The notes beneath the pieces are model-generated. The model was not told the origin of the DNA. It searched no databases and was given only the letters and a program-made list of their open reading frames with translations. Both the position numbers and the translations under genes were made by a program. Positions 1 through 8,348 of a stretch of DNA of 64,000 nt are shown here, piece after piece. Within the stretch, counting starts at the first letter, position 1, and every line of letters begins with the position of its first letter. The DNA is from Gracilibacillus salinarum. GTDB lineage: Bacteria; Bacillota; Bacilli; Bacillales; Amphibacillaceae. The stretch lies in the NCBI RefSeq assembly GCF_022919575.1, contig NZ_CP095071.1, positions 1,302,001 to 1,366,000 of the forward strand, read 5' to 3'.

Positions 1-149
1 GGAACGTTATACTGTTGTACGAGATCCTGTCCCACCTCACTCTGTAACGACGCAAAATGGAATTTCCGCTCGGGATCTCGTTGAATTATAAATTGCACGC
101 TGCTGGAGCAAAAGTTACAAACGCCATCAAATAAAATAATTCGTCTCAT
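1..149 (-). CDS. DCC (DUF393) family thiol-disulfide oxidoreductase, partial (5' end)
   Basis: The minus strand reads from an ATG at 149 to the window edge as MRRIILFDGVCNFC..., about 49 codons with the 3' part outside the window. The D-G-V-C-N-F-C segment near the N terminus is the hallmark of the DCC/DUF393 family, small thioredoxin-like proteins of uncertain substrate (YuxK-like in Bacillus). A ribosome site (GAGGTG) lies 6 nt before the ATG. The start is secure; the overall length cannot be judged. Confidence 0.75.
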   Translation of the reverse strand, partial: MRRIILFDGVCNFCSSSVQFIIQRDPERKFHFASLQSEVGQDLVQQYNV

Positions 150-243
150 ATCAACACCTCTTTCTTCTATTTTATCATCTATTCGGTTAAATACTCAAAA
201 AATGGACAGATAAGAAAAACCGGACAAAACCCAATCGGTCCTA

Positions 244-272
244 TTTACCTTTTGTATATAGCTACCTATAAT
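244..272 (+). promoter_or_regulatory. Promoter-like sequence spanning the left edge of E1
   Basis: TTTACC and TATAAT are separated by 17 bp. The -35 lies in the fixed outer flank and the -10 inside the inverted repeat, so transcription would enter the element interior. E5 has the same arrangement (ATTACC, 17 bp, TATAAT at 37715-37743). This is a prediction from sequence only. Confidence 0.35.
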
Positions 273-346
273 ATGGATTATGTAAAGTAGCTATCGTTGC
301 CAAGCATCCATATTGAGCTATTTAATGTGCTGGGATACCGCTTCGG

Positions 347-1194
347 TCGGGTAGAAAACAGGCGCGCGCATTCATGTAGAATCACGTTTCATGTAGCCCC
401 CCCACGATCCCGGACGGTCGGATTTCCCGAGTCCGGTTCTGACCTTGGCTCTACCATAAATGTGCCTTCCTCATATAATCTAGGTTTAAGTTCTAGCCAA
501 CATTCACCCATTACTAAATGAGTTTACTTATCTACGTGAATGTCTCAGGCTTTTTTTGTGTTGACTCTGCGTTCAACTTTGCCAGACAATCCGCCAAGTA
601 TCCAGAGCCCCTTTGCCCTATCTTGGGTGTTACCCTTGACAGGGATAGAATCTTGTTCTATCTCTGAAGGCATTACCCTTCATTCTTCGCTACTACGGAC
701 TCATCCGCCGATCCTAAATCTTCCATTCCTATTTCGCTGTTAACTTATAAGGATTGGTCTTTGCAGGTTGTTGCTAGTCCCTGCTAGAAGTAGGACCTTC
801 CCGTCGTTATCTCTAAGAATCTTTCCCTAGATGCTAAAACCCCTACCCCGGTTGCTTCTATAGTGCTCATTACCGTTTCTTCCTATAGAATATCAGCCTT
901 CCCCAAGTTGGCAACAGGTCGGCGCAAAACATTTATCCCTTCAACAGCTTCAGAAAGGCGCGAATTTTCGGGGCTGCAGTATTCGTTAAAGCCTTTTGGC
1001 CTCTAGGTTTGCTTGCCACACAGGCTGTTCCGACCTTGTATTCTCTGCGTAATACAGGCCGCCGTGGCGTTTACTTCCAAGCAGAACGTGGGTCGTTACC
1101 TTCCCACGCATTGGATATGCTAGTCGTCTGAATCGGCAAATTGACGACAGGAGACATTCACTCCATTAGATTCTTAGCCTTGACGGCTACTCCG
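347..1194 (-). mobile_element. Degenerate group II intron, ORF mostly deleted
   Basis: On the minus strand this insert splits the module B stem of E1 exactly between CGCTTCGG and CCAACCAC. Three features indicate a group II intron. A domain V-like hairpin occurs at 406-439 (GAACCGGAC stem, GAAA-type loop, GTCCGG return strand). A 3' end of the form CTACCCGA(C) follows a DVI-like stem. At 671-714 there is a decayed piece of the intron-encoded reverse transcriptase start, reading D-E-S-V-V-A-K-N-E-G before a stop. Frames are broken throughout, so it is not autonomous. I could not recognise the GUGYG 5' end, which may be lost. Confidence 0.65.
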
Positions 1195-1765
1195 CCAACC
1201 ACTTCGCGTCCTGCGGGGCACGGCTGAAGCTAACTTTGTGAAGAAAGGCACTTCACAAAGTGGATCTTCAGCGCCTGCATAATCCCGCGGGAGTCTACGT
1301 GGTTGGCCTACGCTATGGCTTTGCTCTACACCTATTAATACAGCTAATATTTTGAGCGGTATCCCTTAGTGTCTATACCTCATCTTTAATATGAATAATG
1401 CCTAGCACTGCTGCTTTTCACTGTTACATACGTTGTAGCACTTCCCTCAAGCGTAGGAAATAGGCGGAGACTCCTCATGCCTCAGCGCGAGCTGAAGATT
1501 CACTTATATTTATGCCTGTGTCTCCAAGTATCGCTTCGAAGTGAGCTTCCTCGGCACAAGGCAGCACAGATGCTGTTCAAGTATAAAGCCGCGCCCCACA
1601 GGACGCGGAGCCTATTTCCGGAGCTTTGCTAAGCAGATGATATCTATCAAAATTACCACTATGTCAGACAGTGTTACTTTACATAATCTATCTTATAGGA
1701 ACTTCGCTTCTTGTTCCATATGATTACTGCTGTGACTGCACTTTTATACTTCCTTTACTGAATAA

Positions 1766-1794
1766 AAAACCTCCGCTTTAAAAGCGGAGGTTTT
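1766..1794. terminator. Bidirectional terminator after yjbQ
   Basis: AAAACCTCCGCTTT pairs with AAAGCGGAGGTTTT, with A and T runs on either side. It ends the mgtE-yjbQ transcript and separates it from E1. Confidence 0.85.
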
Positions 1795-1801
1795 CTTGTA
1801 T

Positions 1802-3643
1802 TTATACATATTCCAACAGCTGCTGTAACTCTTCTACATATTCTGATGAGCCTGTAACGATCAGGCGATCATTCAGCCGAAGCTCGGTATCACCGTGAGG
1901 AACGATTGAATCATTACCCCGGAAGATGCGGACCATAATGACATCACCGGTGAATGGGAATTCCCTTAACACCGTGCCCTCGTAGCCTATATTGTTCATG
2001 TTAATCTCATACAATTGACTGTCTTGCTCCGTGAAAATGTTAACAACATGCGGAGATTCGATCAATGCTTTCAATAATGTTTTCGATGATAATAATATCG
2101 AGAAGACATCAACACCGATCTCTTTCAATCTTTTTTCCATTACCGGATTCTCCACTCTGGCAATAACCCTTTCTACACCAAGCTTTTTGGCGTATGCTGC
2201 GATTTCTTCATTTTTTTCTAGATTACCGGTTGTAACTACAACAATATCATGATGGAAGACACCAGCCTTCTCCAGTGTATCAAAATCATAATTTTCAAGC
2301 TCATTAATGTCAAAAATTGATCTACTTTTGCTGTCATCCAAATTCTCTTGCTTCGTATGGAAGAGATGCGTCTCGAAATCTTTCGGATCCAATTCACGCA
2401 ATACAGGTATGGTCGCCTGATTAATACCGATGAAAGAGACGGTTTGCTGGTAGTTGGCTTCTTCCTGATTCACATAGTATTTCTTAAAGAAAGCAGGTGT
2501 AATAATACAGGAAAGAACAGCAACTAATACGAGTGCACCATTCATTTCACTTGTAATAATGCCTAGTCTCTCCCCAATCGTACCAGCTGCGATCACAAGC
2601 GACAGCGTTGACGTTAATAGCATACTGGATGCGATCACAGTCTTCGTGTCGTACCATTTTTTCAGAAGAAGAACAGGAATAACTTTTGAAAGTAACAGAG
2701 CAAAGAACAAGAGCGGAATTAACGCTAATATCTTTGGTTCTCCGAATAATGCTTTCAAATCCAAATCGACACCGACCATCACGAAGAAGATCGGAATTAG
2801 GAAACCATAGCCAAAGCTGTCCAACTTCTGTACAAGTTCTTGGTTAGGAGCTAATAGCGACACTAACGCACCTGCCAGGAAAGCACCAAGGATATTCTCA
2901 GCCCCTACGGACTCGGACAATGCTACAAGGAAGATAATCAAAGTGAATACAGCTCTTGTACCGATCTGTATCGTACCTTTAGACATGGCTTCAATAAACG
3001 ATTGATTCCTGAAATACTTCCCAACGAAATATAAGAGGACACCGACACCGAACAATAAGAGCAATAGCCACATATTTCCGGATTCGTCCCCATAAAAAGA
3101 AACAAAAATAGCTAATAAAATCATCGTAGCTAAATCAGCAATAACAGCAATCAGGAGGATTGTTTGTCCAACCGTTGTCTGCATAGCTTGCGCTTCTTTT
3201 AAAGTAGGGACGACAACGCCTAATGAAATTGTTGAAATAATCAACGTCATTAAGTAAATATTATCGATAAATCCGAACAGTACAAATAAATAGGATAGAC
3301 CGAATGATAATATTAATATGCCGATAAATATGAGAGTTGCCAGCTTGACTGGATTAGGCATATTTTTTGTACCATTTTGTTTACGCCCTTTTTTCGAAAA
3401 TATAGTGAAATCAATTTCCAATCCACTTAGAAACATAAGAAAAATAAAACCTAATGTAGACAATGTTTCAAGCCAGTCACTGTCTTCCACTAAATTAAAA
3501 CCACTATGGCCAATAATTAAGCCGACAATAATTTCTGCTACAACAACTGGAATCATCTTCAATCGGAACCGATGCAACAGAATAGGTGTTATAAAGGCTG
3601 CAATAATAACGATGACGAGTGAACTTACTGATTCTCCGTGCAT
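1802..3643 (-). CDS. yjbQ: CPA2-family monovalent cation/proton antiporter with RCK domains (YjbQ-like)
   Basis: A 613-aa protein. Residues 1 to about 385 form a dozen hydrophobic segments typical of the Na+/H+ exchanger (CPA2/KefB) fold. A soluble TrkA_N-like domain follows at about 395-510, then a TrkA_C domain at about 530-613. The RCK part lacks a clear GxGxxG nucleotide motif. It should exchange K+ or Na+ for H+ across the cytoplasmic membrane, gated by a cytosolic ligand; the ion cannot be told from sequence. The ATG follows GAGAGGGGGAC. It starts only 15 nt after the mgtE stop, so the two genes are very probably co-transcribed. Length and the nearby prpE match B. subtilis yjbQ. Confidence 0.88.
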   Translation of the reverse strand: MHGESVSSLVIVIIAAFITPILLHRFRLKMIPVVVAEIIVGLIIGHSGFNLVEDSDWLETLSTLGFIFLMFLSGLEIDFTIFSKKGRKQNGTKNMPNPVKLATLIFIGILILSFGLSYLFVLFGFIDNIYLMTLIISTISLGVVVPTLKEAQAMQTTVGQTILLIAVIADLATMILLAIFVSFYGDESGNMWLLLLLFGVGVLLYFVGKYFRNQSFIEAMSKGTIQIGTRAVFTLIIFLVALSESVGAENILGAFLAGALVSLLAPNQELVQKLDSFGYGFLIPIFFVMVGVDLDLKALFGEPKILALIPLLFFALLLSKVIPVLLLKKWYDTKTVIASSMLLTSTLSLVIAAGTIGERLGIITSEMNGALVLVAVLSCIITPAFFKKYYVNQEEANYQQTVSFIGINQATIPVLRELDPKDFETHLFHTKQENLDDSKSRSIFDINELENYDFDTLEKAGVFHHDIVVVTTGNLEKNEEIAAYAKKLGVERVIARVENPVMEKRLKEIGVDVFSILLSSKTLLKALIESPHVVNIFTEQDSQLYEINMNNIGYEGTVLREFPFTGDVIMVRIFRGNDSIVPHGDTELRLNDRLIVTGSSEYVEELQQLLEYV

Positions 3644-3658
3644 GTGCAGTCCCCCTCT

Positions 3659-5023
3659 CTATAATAAAAAGTTCATAAATGTCGTTGCTAAACCAAAATA
3701 AATAAAGATTGAAATAACATCATTCAACGTAGTGATGAATGGTCCTGAGGCAACTGCTGGGTCAATATTAAAACGGTCCATGACAAGTGGAATAAAAGCA
3801 CCAGAAATAGTTGCCACCAGTAAGGTTGCCATGATAGAGATACCAACTAGCATACCAAGATAAAAATCATGATACCAAAATGCAATTAACAACGTAATAA
3901 TCACACCACATGAAACACCAGTAATCAAGCCAGTCTTAGCTTCTTGCCAGATTACTGCTGCTTTTCCTTTTTTATTCATATCACCTGTTGAAATACTTCT
4001 TACAGCAACTGCCAATGCCTGTGTTCCGGTGTTACCAGCCATTCCGGCAATTAGCGGAATAAATACGGCCAAGATCGGATCCTTCGCAAGCGTTGCTTCA
4101 AAGCGACCGATCAAACTTGCCGTTAACATGCCTAGAAATAGCAAGATAACAAGCCATGGTAATCTTTTTTTTGCAGAAGAGATCGCTGTATCCCCACTAC
4201 TTTCTACATCTGAGATACCAGCAAGTTTGGAGTAATCATCACTTGCTTCTTCTTCCATAACGTCCATAATATCATCAACTGTAATAATACCGAGTAAATG
4301 TTCTTGAAAATCAACAACAGGCAATGCAAGGAAATCATAATCACGCATCATTTGGGCAATATCTTCCTGGTCTTCTCCCACAGGTACAGATACCACACGA
4401 TCACTCATGACTTCCTCAATCAGCCAATCCCCTTCTGCAATAATTAAATCTCGCAGGGAGATAACCCCGACTAATTTCTTATAAGAATTGACAACATATA
4501 TATAGTAGATTGTCTCTGCATCTGGCGCTTCCTTGCGCAAATGACGCATTGCATCTTTTACAGTCATGGTCGTATGGATCACGACAAATTCCGTCGTCAT
4601 AATACTTCCTGCTGTTTTTTCTTCATAATGGAGAAGCTCTTTGATCTCTTCAGAGGAACGTTTGTCCATTATAGTTAAAAAGCTGGCAACTTTATTTTTA
4701 TCTAATTCATTTAAGATATCTACCGCGTCATCTGTCGACATATATTCTAAAATTTTAGCGGCAAATGCCGGTACCATTTCGATAATAAAATCAGATACGA
4801 TGTCTTGGTCGACTTGCTCAATAACTTCTGCCATCTCTTCAGGTGATAAATAGGAATAAATTAAGAAGCGGATGTCTTCGTCTTGTTCTTCGAATATTTT
4901 AGCTTGATCATACGGATGTAATTCTAAGAATTCAGCCCGAAATTGATCAATTCTTTCATTGATTAAGGTTTCCTGAATCTTCTCCCACATTTCCATCCGT
5001 TCTTGCTGCTCTAAGTGTTCCAT
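3659..5023 (-). CDS. mgtE: Magnesium transporter MgtE
   Basis: 454 aa from the ATG at 5023, chosen because GGAGGCGG lies just upstream; an in-frame start at 5062 has no such site. Order of parts: acidic helical N domain (about 1-130), two CBS domains (about 130-255) and five membrane segments (about 280-454). The pore motif AGMAGNTGTQALA and a later ...TTLND... segment carrying the conserved pore aspartate are present. MgtE is a Mg2+ channel closed by Mg2+ binding to the N and CBS domains. No M-box riboswitch was recognised upstream; two tandem R2 repeats occupy the leader instead. It heads a likely operon with yjbQ. Confidence 0.93.
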   Translation of the reverse strand: MEHLEQQERMEMWEKIQETLINERIDQFRAEFLELHPYDQAKIFEEQDEDIRFLIYSYLSPEEMAEVIEQVDQDIVSDFIIEMVPAFAAKILEYMSTDDAVDILNELDKNKVASFLTIMDKRSSEEIKELLHYEEKTAGSIMTTEFVVIHTTMTVKDAMRHLRKEAPDAETIYYIYVVNSYKKLVGVISLRDLIIAEGDWLIEEVMSDRVVSVPVGEDQEDIAQMMRDYDFLALPVVDFQEHLLGIITVDDIMDVMEEEASDDYSKLAGISDVESSGDTAISSAKKRLPWLVILLFLGMLTASLIGRFEATLAKDPILAVFIPLIAGMAGNTGTQALAVAVRSISTGDMNKKGKAAVIWQEAKTGLITGVSCGVIITLLIAFWYHDFYLGMLVGISIMATLLVATISGAFIPLVMDRFNIDPAVASGPFITTLNDVISIFIYFGLATTFMNFLL

Positions 5024-5053
5024 TAGTCCGCCTCCTATCATCTTTTGACATAC

Positions 5054-5203
5054 TTTTATCACGGCGCAATTCTTCCGTAATACCCCACTCCATGTTCCGA
5101 AATATAAATATGAAGCTGAGTGAGGGGTAAACGGACGATAACTTCCTGATAAGTTTCGCTAGCAATCAGTGGGGGCAGACCCCCACTGATTGAAGTCTCA
5201 CTT
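5054..5203 (-). repeat. R2 repeat, copy a
   Basis: About 150 bp with two hairpins. One is ACCCCACTC...GAGTGAGGGGT, closed by CCGT/ACGG. The other is CAATCAGTGGGGG...CCCCCACTGATTG. The ends read TTTTATCAC and CTCACTTTAT. It lies about 30 nt upstream of the mgtE start and is in tandem with copy b. Confidence 0.8.
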
Positions 5204-5353
5204 TATCACAGCGCTAACCGTCCGTAATACCCCACTCCATGTTCCGAGATATAAATATGAAGCTGAGTGAGGGGTAAACGGACGATAACTTCCTGATAAG
5301 TTTCGCTAGCAATCAGCGGGGCAGAACCCCCACTGATTGAAGTCTCACTTTAT
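5204..5353 (-). repeat. R2 repeat, copy b (tandem with copy a)
   Basis: Nearly identical to copy a, with the shared end CTCACTTTATCAC at the junction. It has the same two hairpins; the second is slightly eroded (CAATCAGCGGGG). It sits between the divergent mgtE and rodA-like genes. Confidence 0.8.
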
Positions 5354-5528
5354 GAAGATGTTAAAAGAATAACATATCTCGCTAAAAAATACGCAAATTT
5401 TACACATTCTAATTATCAAAAAATGATACAATATCGAAAGAATTGATATGTTTTTATTCTCAAAAAATCATTTTTCCACTATACTAGATGTGGACTAAAT
5501 TTTTCAAGAAAGAAAGGTTTAACAGAAT

Positions 5529-6722
5529 ATGCCTGAACAGAATGCAAATGCAAAACTAGACTACTCGCTTATTTTTATCGTGATTATTTTTGGGATTATT
5601 AGTGTGTTCACTTTATATACGTTAGATCCTTATTTGAGTTTGAAAGGTGCTGATTATGACAACCTGTTTATCAAACAAATGGTATGGTACATCGCAGGAT
5701 CCATGCTAATCGCTGTTATTATGATGTTTGATTATGACCGTCTTCGACAAGTTTCCTGGATTCTTTATGGATTAGGAATTTTGGCATTACTTATGCTCTT
5801 CTTTCATTTTCCACCTGGAATCGCAAAACAGGTAAATGGAGCTTGGGGCTGGTTCGCCATTCCTGGATTTGGTACCTTGCAGCCTGCCGAGTTTATGAAA
5901 GTGTTTCTGATCATATTTCAAGCACATATCATGGTAGCCCACAACGAAAAATATCCAGTACATACAGTCAAAATGGATCTGTGGCTACTTTGTAAGATGG
6001 CAGTGGCAGCACTGGTACCGATTTTTTTCCTGACACAACAGCCTGACTATGGTGGCGTGTTAGTATTAGTGTCGATTACTGCCTGTATGTTGTTAGTTTC
6101 AGGAATCAAATGGCGAATTATTCTTACTATTGTAGGAACTGGTCTTGTTTTAATAGCCACGGTACTGTTTATTTACCTTAATTTCACGGAAGCCGTCAAC
6201 CAGTTCTTGTATGACAACGAATTGGGTCATATTGTGGACCGGCTTCAAGGCTGGCTATTTCCAGATCAATTCAGCCAGGAAGGTGCCTACCAAACCTTGA
6301 CGGCGATGCTTGCTATCGCATCCGGCCAGTTATCCGGAAAGGGAATTGGCACATTTGAAAAGGCGACAGATATTCCGGAATACCAGACGGATTATATTTT
6401 TTCCACCATTGCCGAACAATTTGGTTTCTTTGGTGCAAGCTTGTTAATATTAATTTACTTTTTATTAATATACCGGCTCATTTTTATTGCGCTAAAAAGC
6501 AAAGATCCATTCGCAAGTTATATGGTGACAGGTATTATCGGTATGTTTACCTATCAAGTATTTCAAAATATCGGCATGTCGATTCAATTATTACCTGTTA
6601 CGGGCTTGCCGTTACCATTTATCAGCTATGGAGGAAGTTCGACGCTGACCTATTTAATGGCTATTGGCATAGTCTTAAATGTATTCTTCCGTATAAAAAC
6701 CTATATGTTTGACGAATCTTAA
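5529..6722 (+). CDS. RodA/FtsW/SpoVE-family peptidoglycan glycosyltransferase
   Basis: 397 aa with about ten membrane segments. Family motifs include LQPAEFMK, the TDYIFSTIAEQFG loop carrying the essential aspartate, and LPFISYGGSS near the C terminus. SEDS proteins polymerise lipid II into glycan strands with a class B PBP. The N-terminal half resembles RodA more than FtsW, but Bacillaceae carry several paralogues and the role (elongation, division or sporulation) is not settled here. It is monocistronic or reads into prpE 38 nt later. The ribosome site is AGAAAGG. Confidence 0.9.
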   Translation: MPEQNANAKLDYSLIFIVIIFGIISVFTLYTLDPYLSLKGADYDNLFIKQMVWYIAGSMLIAVIMMFDYDRLRQVSWILYGLGILALLMLFFHFPPGIAKQVNGAWGWFAIPGFGTLQPAEFMKVFLIIFQAHIMVAHNEKYPVHTVKMDLWLLCKMAVAALVPIFFLTQQPDYGGVLVLVSITACMLLVSGIKWRIILTIVGTGLVLIATVLFIYLNFTEAVNQFLYDNELGHIVDRLQGWLFPDQFSQEGAYQTLTAMLAIASGQLSGKGIGTFEKATDIPEYQTDYIFSTIAEQFGFFGASLLILIYFLLIYRLIFIALKSKDPFASYMVTGIIGMFTYQVFQNIGMSIQLLPVTGLPLPFISYGGSSTLTYLMAIGIVLNVFFRIKTYMFDES

Positions 6723-6760
6723 CTATAAACAATAGCTAATAATAGACTGGGGTTTTGGAT

Positions 6761-7495
6761 ATGAAATTAGATATCATCGGGGATATTCACGGCTGTTATC
6801 ACGAACTGATGAATCTGCTGGATCAGTTAGGCTATCGGGTAGAAAAGAACCACATTCATCATCCAGATGGACGGCGCATCGCCTTTGTCGGTGATTTGAC
6901 TGATCGCGGTCCGCAATCGGTAGAAGTAATACGCTTTGTATATCAACTCGTTCACGTACAGAAAATCGCCTTTTATGTGCCTGGCAACCATTGTAATAAG
7001 TTATACAGATTTTTTCTTGGCAATAATGTCTCACACCAGCACGGACTGGAGACAACTGTTGCTGAATATCAGCAATTGTCGGCTGATGATCAAGCAGAAG
7101 TGAAAAAAATGATGATGACACTTTATGAGCAAGCACCTCTATATCAAAAGATCGATGAGCTAGACGTTGTCATTGCACATGCCGGGATACCTGAAAAATA
7201 TATTGGCAGAGACGATAAAAAAGTGAAAACCTTTGTACTTTACGGAGACATAACTGGTGAAAAGCATCCCGACGGACGCCCAGTAAGAAGAGATTGGGCC
7301 CAGCAATATCACGGTGAGCGCTGGGTGGTTTATGGACATACACCTGTATTAGAACCTCGGTTCGTACATAAAACCGTTAATATTGACACAGGCTGCGTTT
7401 TTGGCAACAAATTGTCCGCATTTCGCCTCCCAGAAGAGACAACGGTGAGCGTACCATCGAGCATGCCATTTGTGGAAGAAAAATTCCGATTATAA
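6761..7495 (+). CDS. prpE: Bis(5'-nucleosyl)-tetraphosphatase PrpE
   Basis: 244 aa, the same length as B. subtilis PrpE. It is a calcineurin-like metallophosphatase with all metal and phosphate motifs: [27 protein letters not shown] and GHTP. It hydrolyses Ap4A-type dinucleotides and has been linked in Bacillus to protein dephosphorylation and spore germination. The ATG at 6761 is preferred over the TTG at 6755 because GGGG lies 8 nt before it. Two hairpins follow the gene. Confidence 0.93.
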   Translation: MKLDIIGDIHGCYHELMNLLDQLGYRVEKNHIHHPDGRRIAFVGDLTDRGPQSVEVIRFVYQLVHVQKIAFYVPGNHCNKLYRFFLGNNVSHQHGLETTVAEYQQLSADDQAEVKKMMMTLYEQAPLYQKIDELDVVIAHAGIPEKYIGRDDKKVKTFVLYGDITGEKHPDGRPVRRDWAQQYHGERWVVYGHTPVLEPRFVHKTVNIDTGCVFGNKLSAFRLPEETTVSVPSSMPFVEEKFRL

Positions 7496-7510
7496 TAAGC
7501 GGTATCTGGT

Positions 7511-7546
7511 CCATATTTTGACGTGAACCAGGACGTTAAAATATGG
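7511..7546 (+). terminator. Hairpin after prpE
   Basis: CCATATTTTGACGT pairs with ACGTTAAAATATGG and is followed by GCTTTATT. It is a weak terminator by its tail. Confidence 0.6.
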
Positions 7547-7559
7547 GCTTTATTAGAAA

Positions 7560-7613
7560 AAGCCGAACATAACGTGAATGTTGTTAGATGACGATTCATG
7601 TTGTGTTCGGCTT
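7560..7613. terminator. Long hairpin upstream of E2
   Basis: AAGCCGAACATAACGTGAA pairs imperfectly with TTCATGTTGTGTTCGGCTT around a 14-nt loop. It is the second hairpin behind prpE and separates it from E2. Confidence 0.55.
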
Positions 7614-7620
7614 ATACTAA

Positions 7621-8316
7621 GAAAAAAAGGGTATAACCCTCCCGGTCCTATTTGATTCAAGTTTTATATAACTACCTCTATAATATGGATTATGTAAACA
7701 AAGGCTGTATTGCAGAATGATCATTTTAATATATTTTATCTGCTTAGCAAAGCTCCGGAAATAGGCTCCGCGTCCTGGGCACAGCCTCAGCTAGGCTACT
7801 ACTTGAATTACTTCCTTGCTGCCTTGTACCGAGGAAGCTCACTTCGAAGCAATACTTTCAGACGCAGGCAGAAACTAAATGAATCTTCAGCTCGCGCTGA
7901 GGCATGAGGAGGCTCCGCCTATTTCCTATGCTTAAGGGAAGTTTTACAACATTTGAAACAGCTAAAAGCAGTGGTTCTGGCATTATGTTAATCAAAAGCT
8001 GATATTTATATGGTGCATTCAATATGCTAGCAATTCCAAAAGTTGTAGAGCAAACATCCTAGCGTAGGCCAACCACGGAGACCCCCGCGGGATTGTGCAG
8101 GTGCTGAAGATCCACTTTGTGAAGCGCCCTTCTTCACAAAGTTAGCTTCAGCCGTGCCCCGCAGGACGTGGTTGGCCGAAGCGGTATCCCAGCACATTAA
8201 ATAGCTCAATATAAATGCTTGGCTAGTAGTGCTTAGTTCCCATAATCCATATTATAGGAACTGAACTTCATGTTCAATATGATTACTAAACTGCACTTTA
8301 TACTTTCTTGACTGAT
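7621..8316. repeat. Repeat element E2 (standard interior orientation)
   Basis: The inverted repeats are at 7673-7695 and 8240-8258. The interior runs module A (clamp GGAAATAGG/CCTATTTCC) then module B (GGCCAACCAC/GTGGTTGG). The left outer flank TTTGATTCAAGTTTTATATAACTACC matches that of E7. It lies between the convergent ends of prpE and yjbO. No gene is seen. Confidence 0.88.
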
Positions 8317-8320
8317 TAGA

Positions 8321-8348
8321 AAAGGACGATTTTGTCCTCGTCCTTTTT
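8321..8348. terminator. Terminator of the yjbM-nadK-yjbO operon
   Basis: AAAGGACGA and TCGTCCTTT flank a TTTTGTCC loop, with A/T runs on both sides. It overlaps the yjbO stop codon. Confidence 0.8.

Larger units (their letters stand above)
205..1760. repeat. Repeat element E1 (inverted-interior form, carries a group II intron remnant)
   Basis: Non-coding repeat. Inverted repeats lie at about 262-288 (CCTATAATATGGATTATGTA core) and 1673-1700. Conserved outer flanks continue left to about 205 (GGTCCTATTT...) and right to about 1760 (GATTACTGCTGTGACTGCA). Inside, module B (GGCCAACCAC clamp) comes first and module A (GGAAATAGG clamp) second, both reverse-complemented relative to E2, E3, E5 and E6. 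Removing the 848-bp intron-like insert at 347-1194 leaves an interior of about 590 bp, the size of the other copies. It fills the space between the DCC gene and the yjbQ terminator, and I see no real gene in it. Confidence 0.85.

Noticed and set aside
297..1723. Three open frames of 60-74 codons on the plus strand inside E1
   Set aside because: They run through hairpin arms and the antisense side of the group II intron remnant, have no ribosome sites, and similar frames appear in other E copies only because the DNA is shared.
4956..5165. 69-codon minus-strand frame across the mgtE start and R2 copy a
   Set aside because: It is a shadow frame in repeat DNA overlapping the true mgtE start region.
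5054..5353. Tandem R2 copies considered as a CRISPR array
   Set aside because: Only two long units with no short repeats or variable spacers, and no cas genes in the window.
7710..8209. Open frames inside E2 (and the matching ones in E3, E5 and E7)
   Set aside because: They are chance frames in the repeat; the reading frame is not kept between copies, and indels between copies are not multiples of three.
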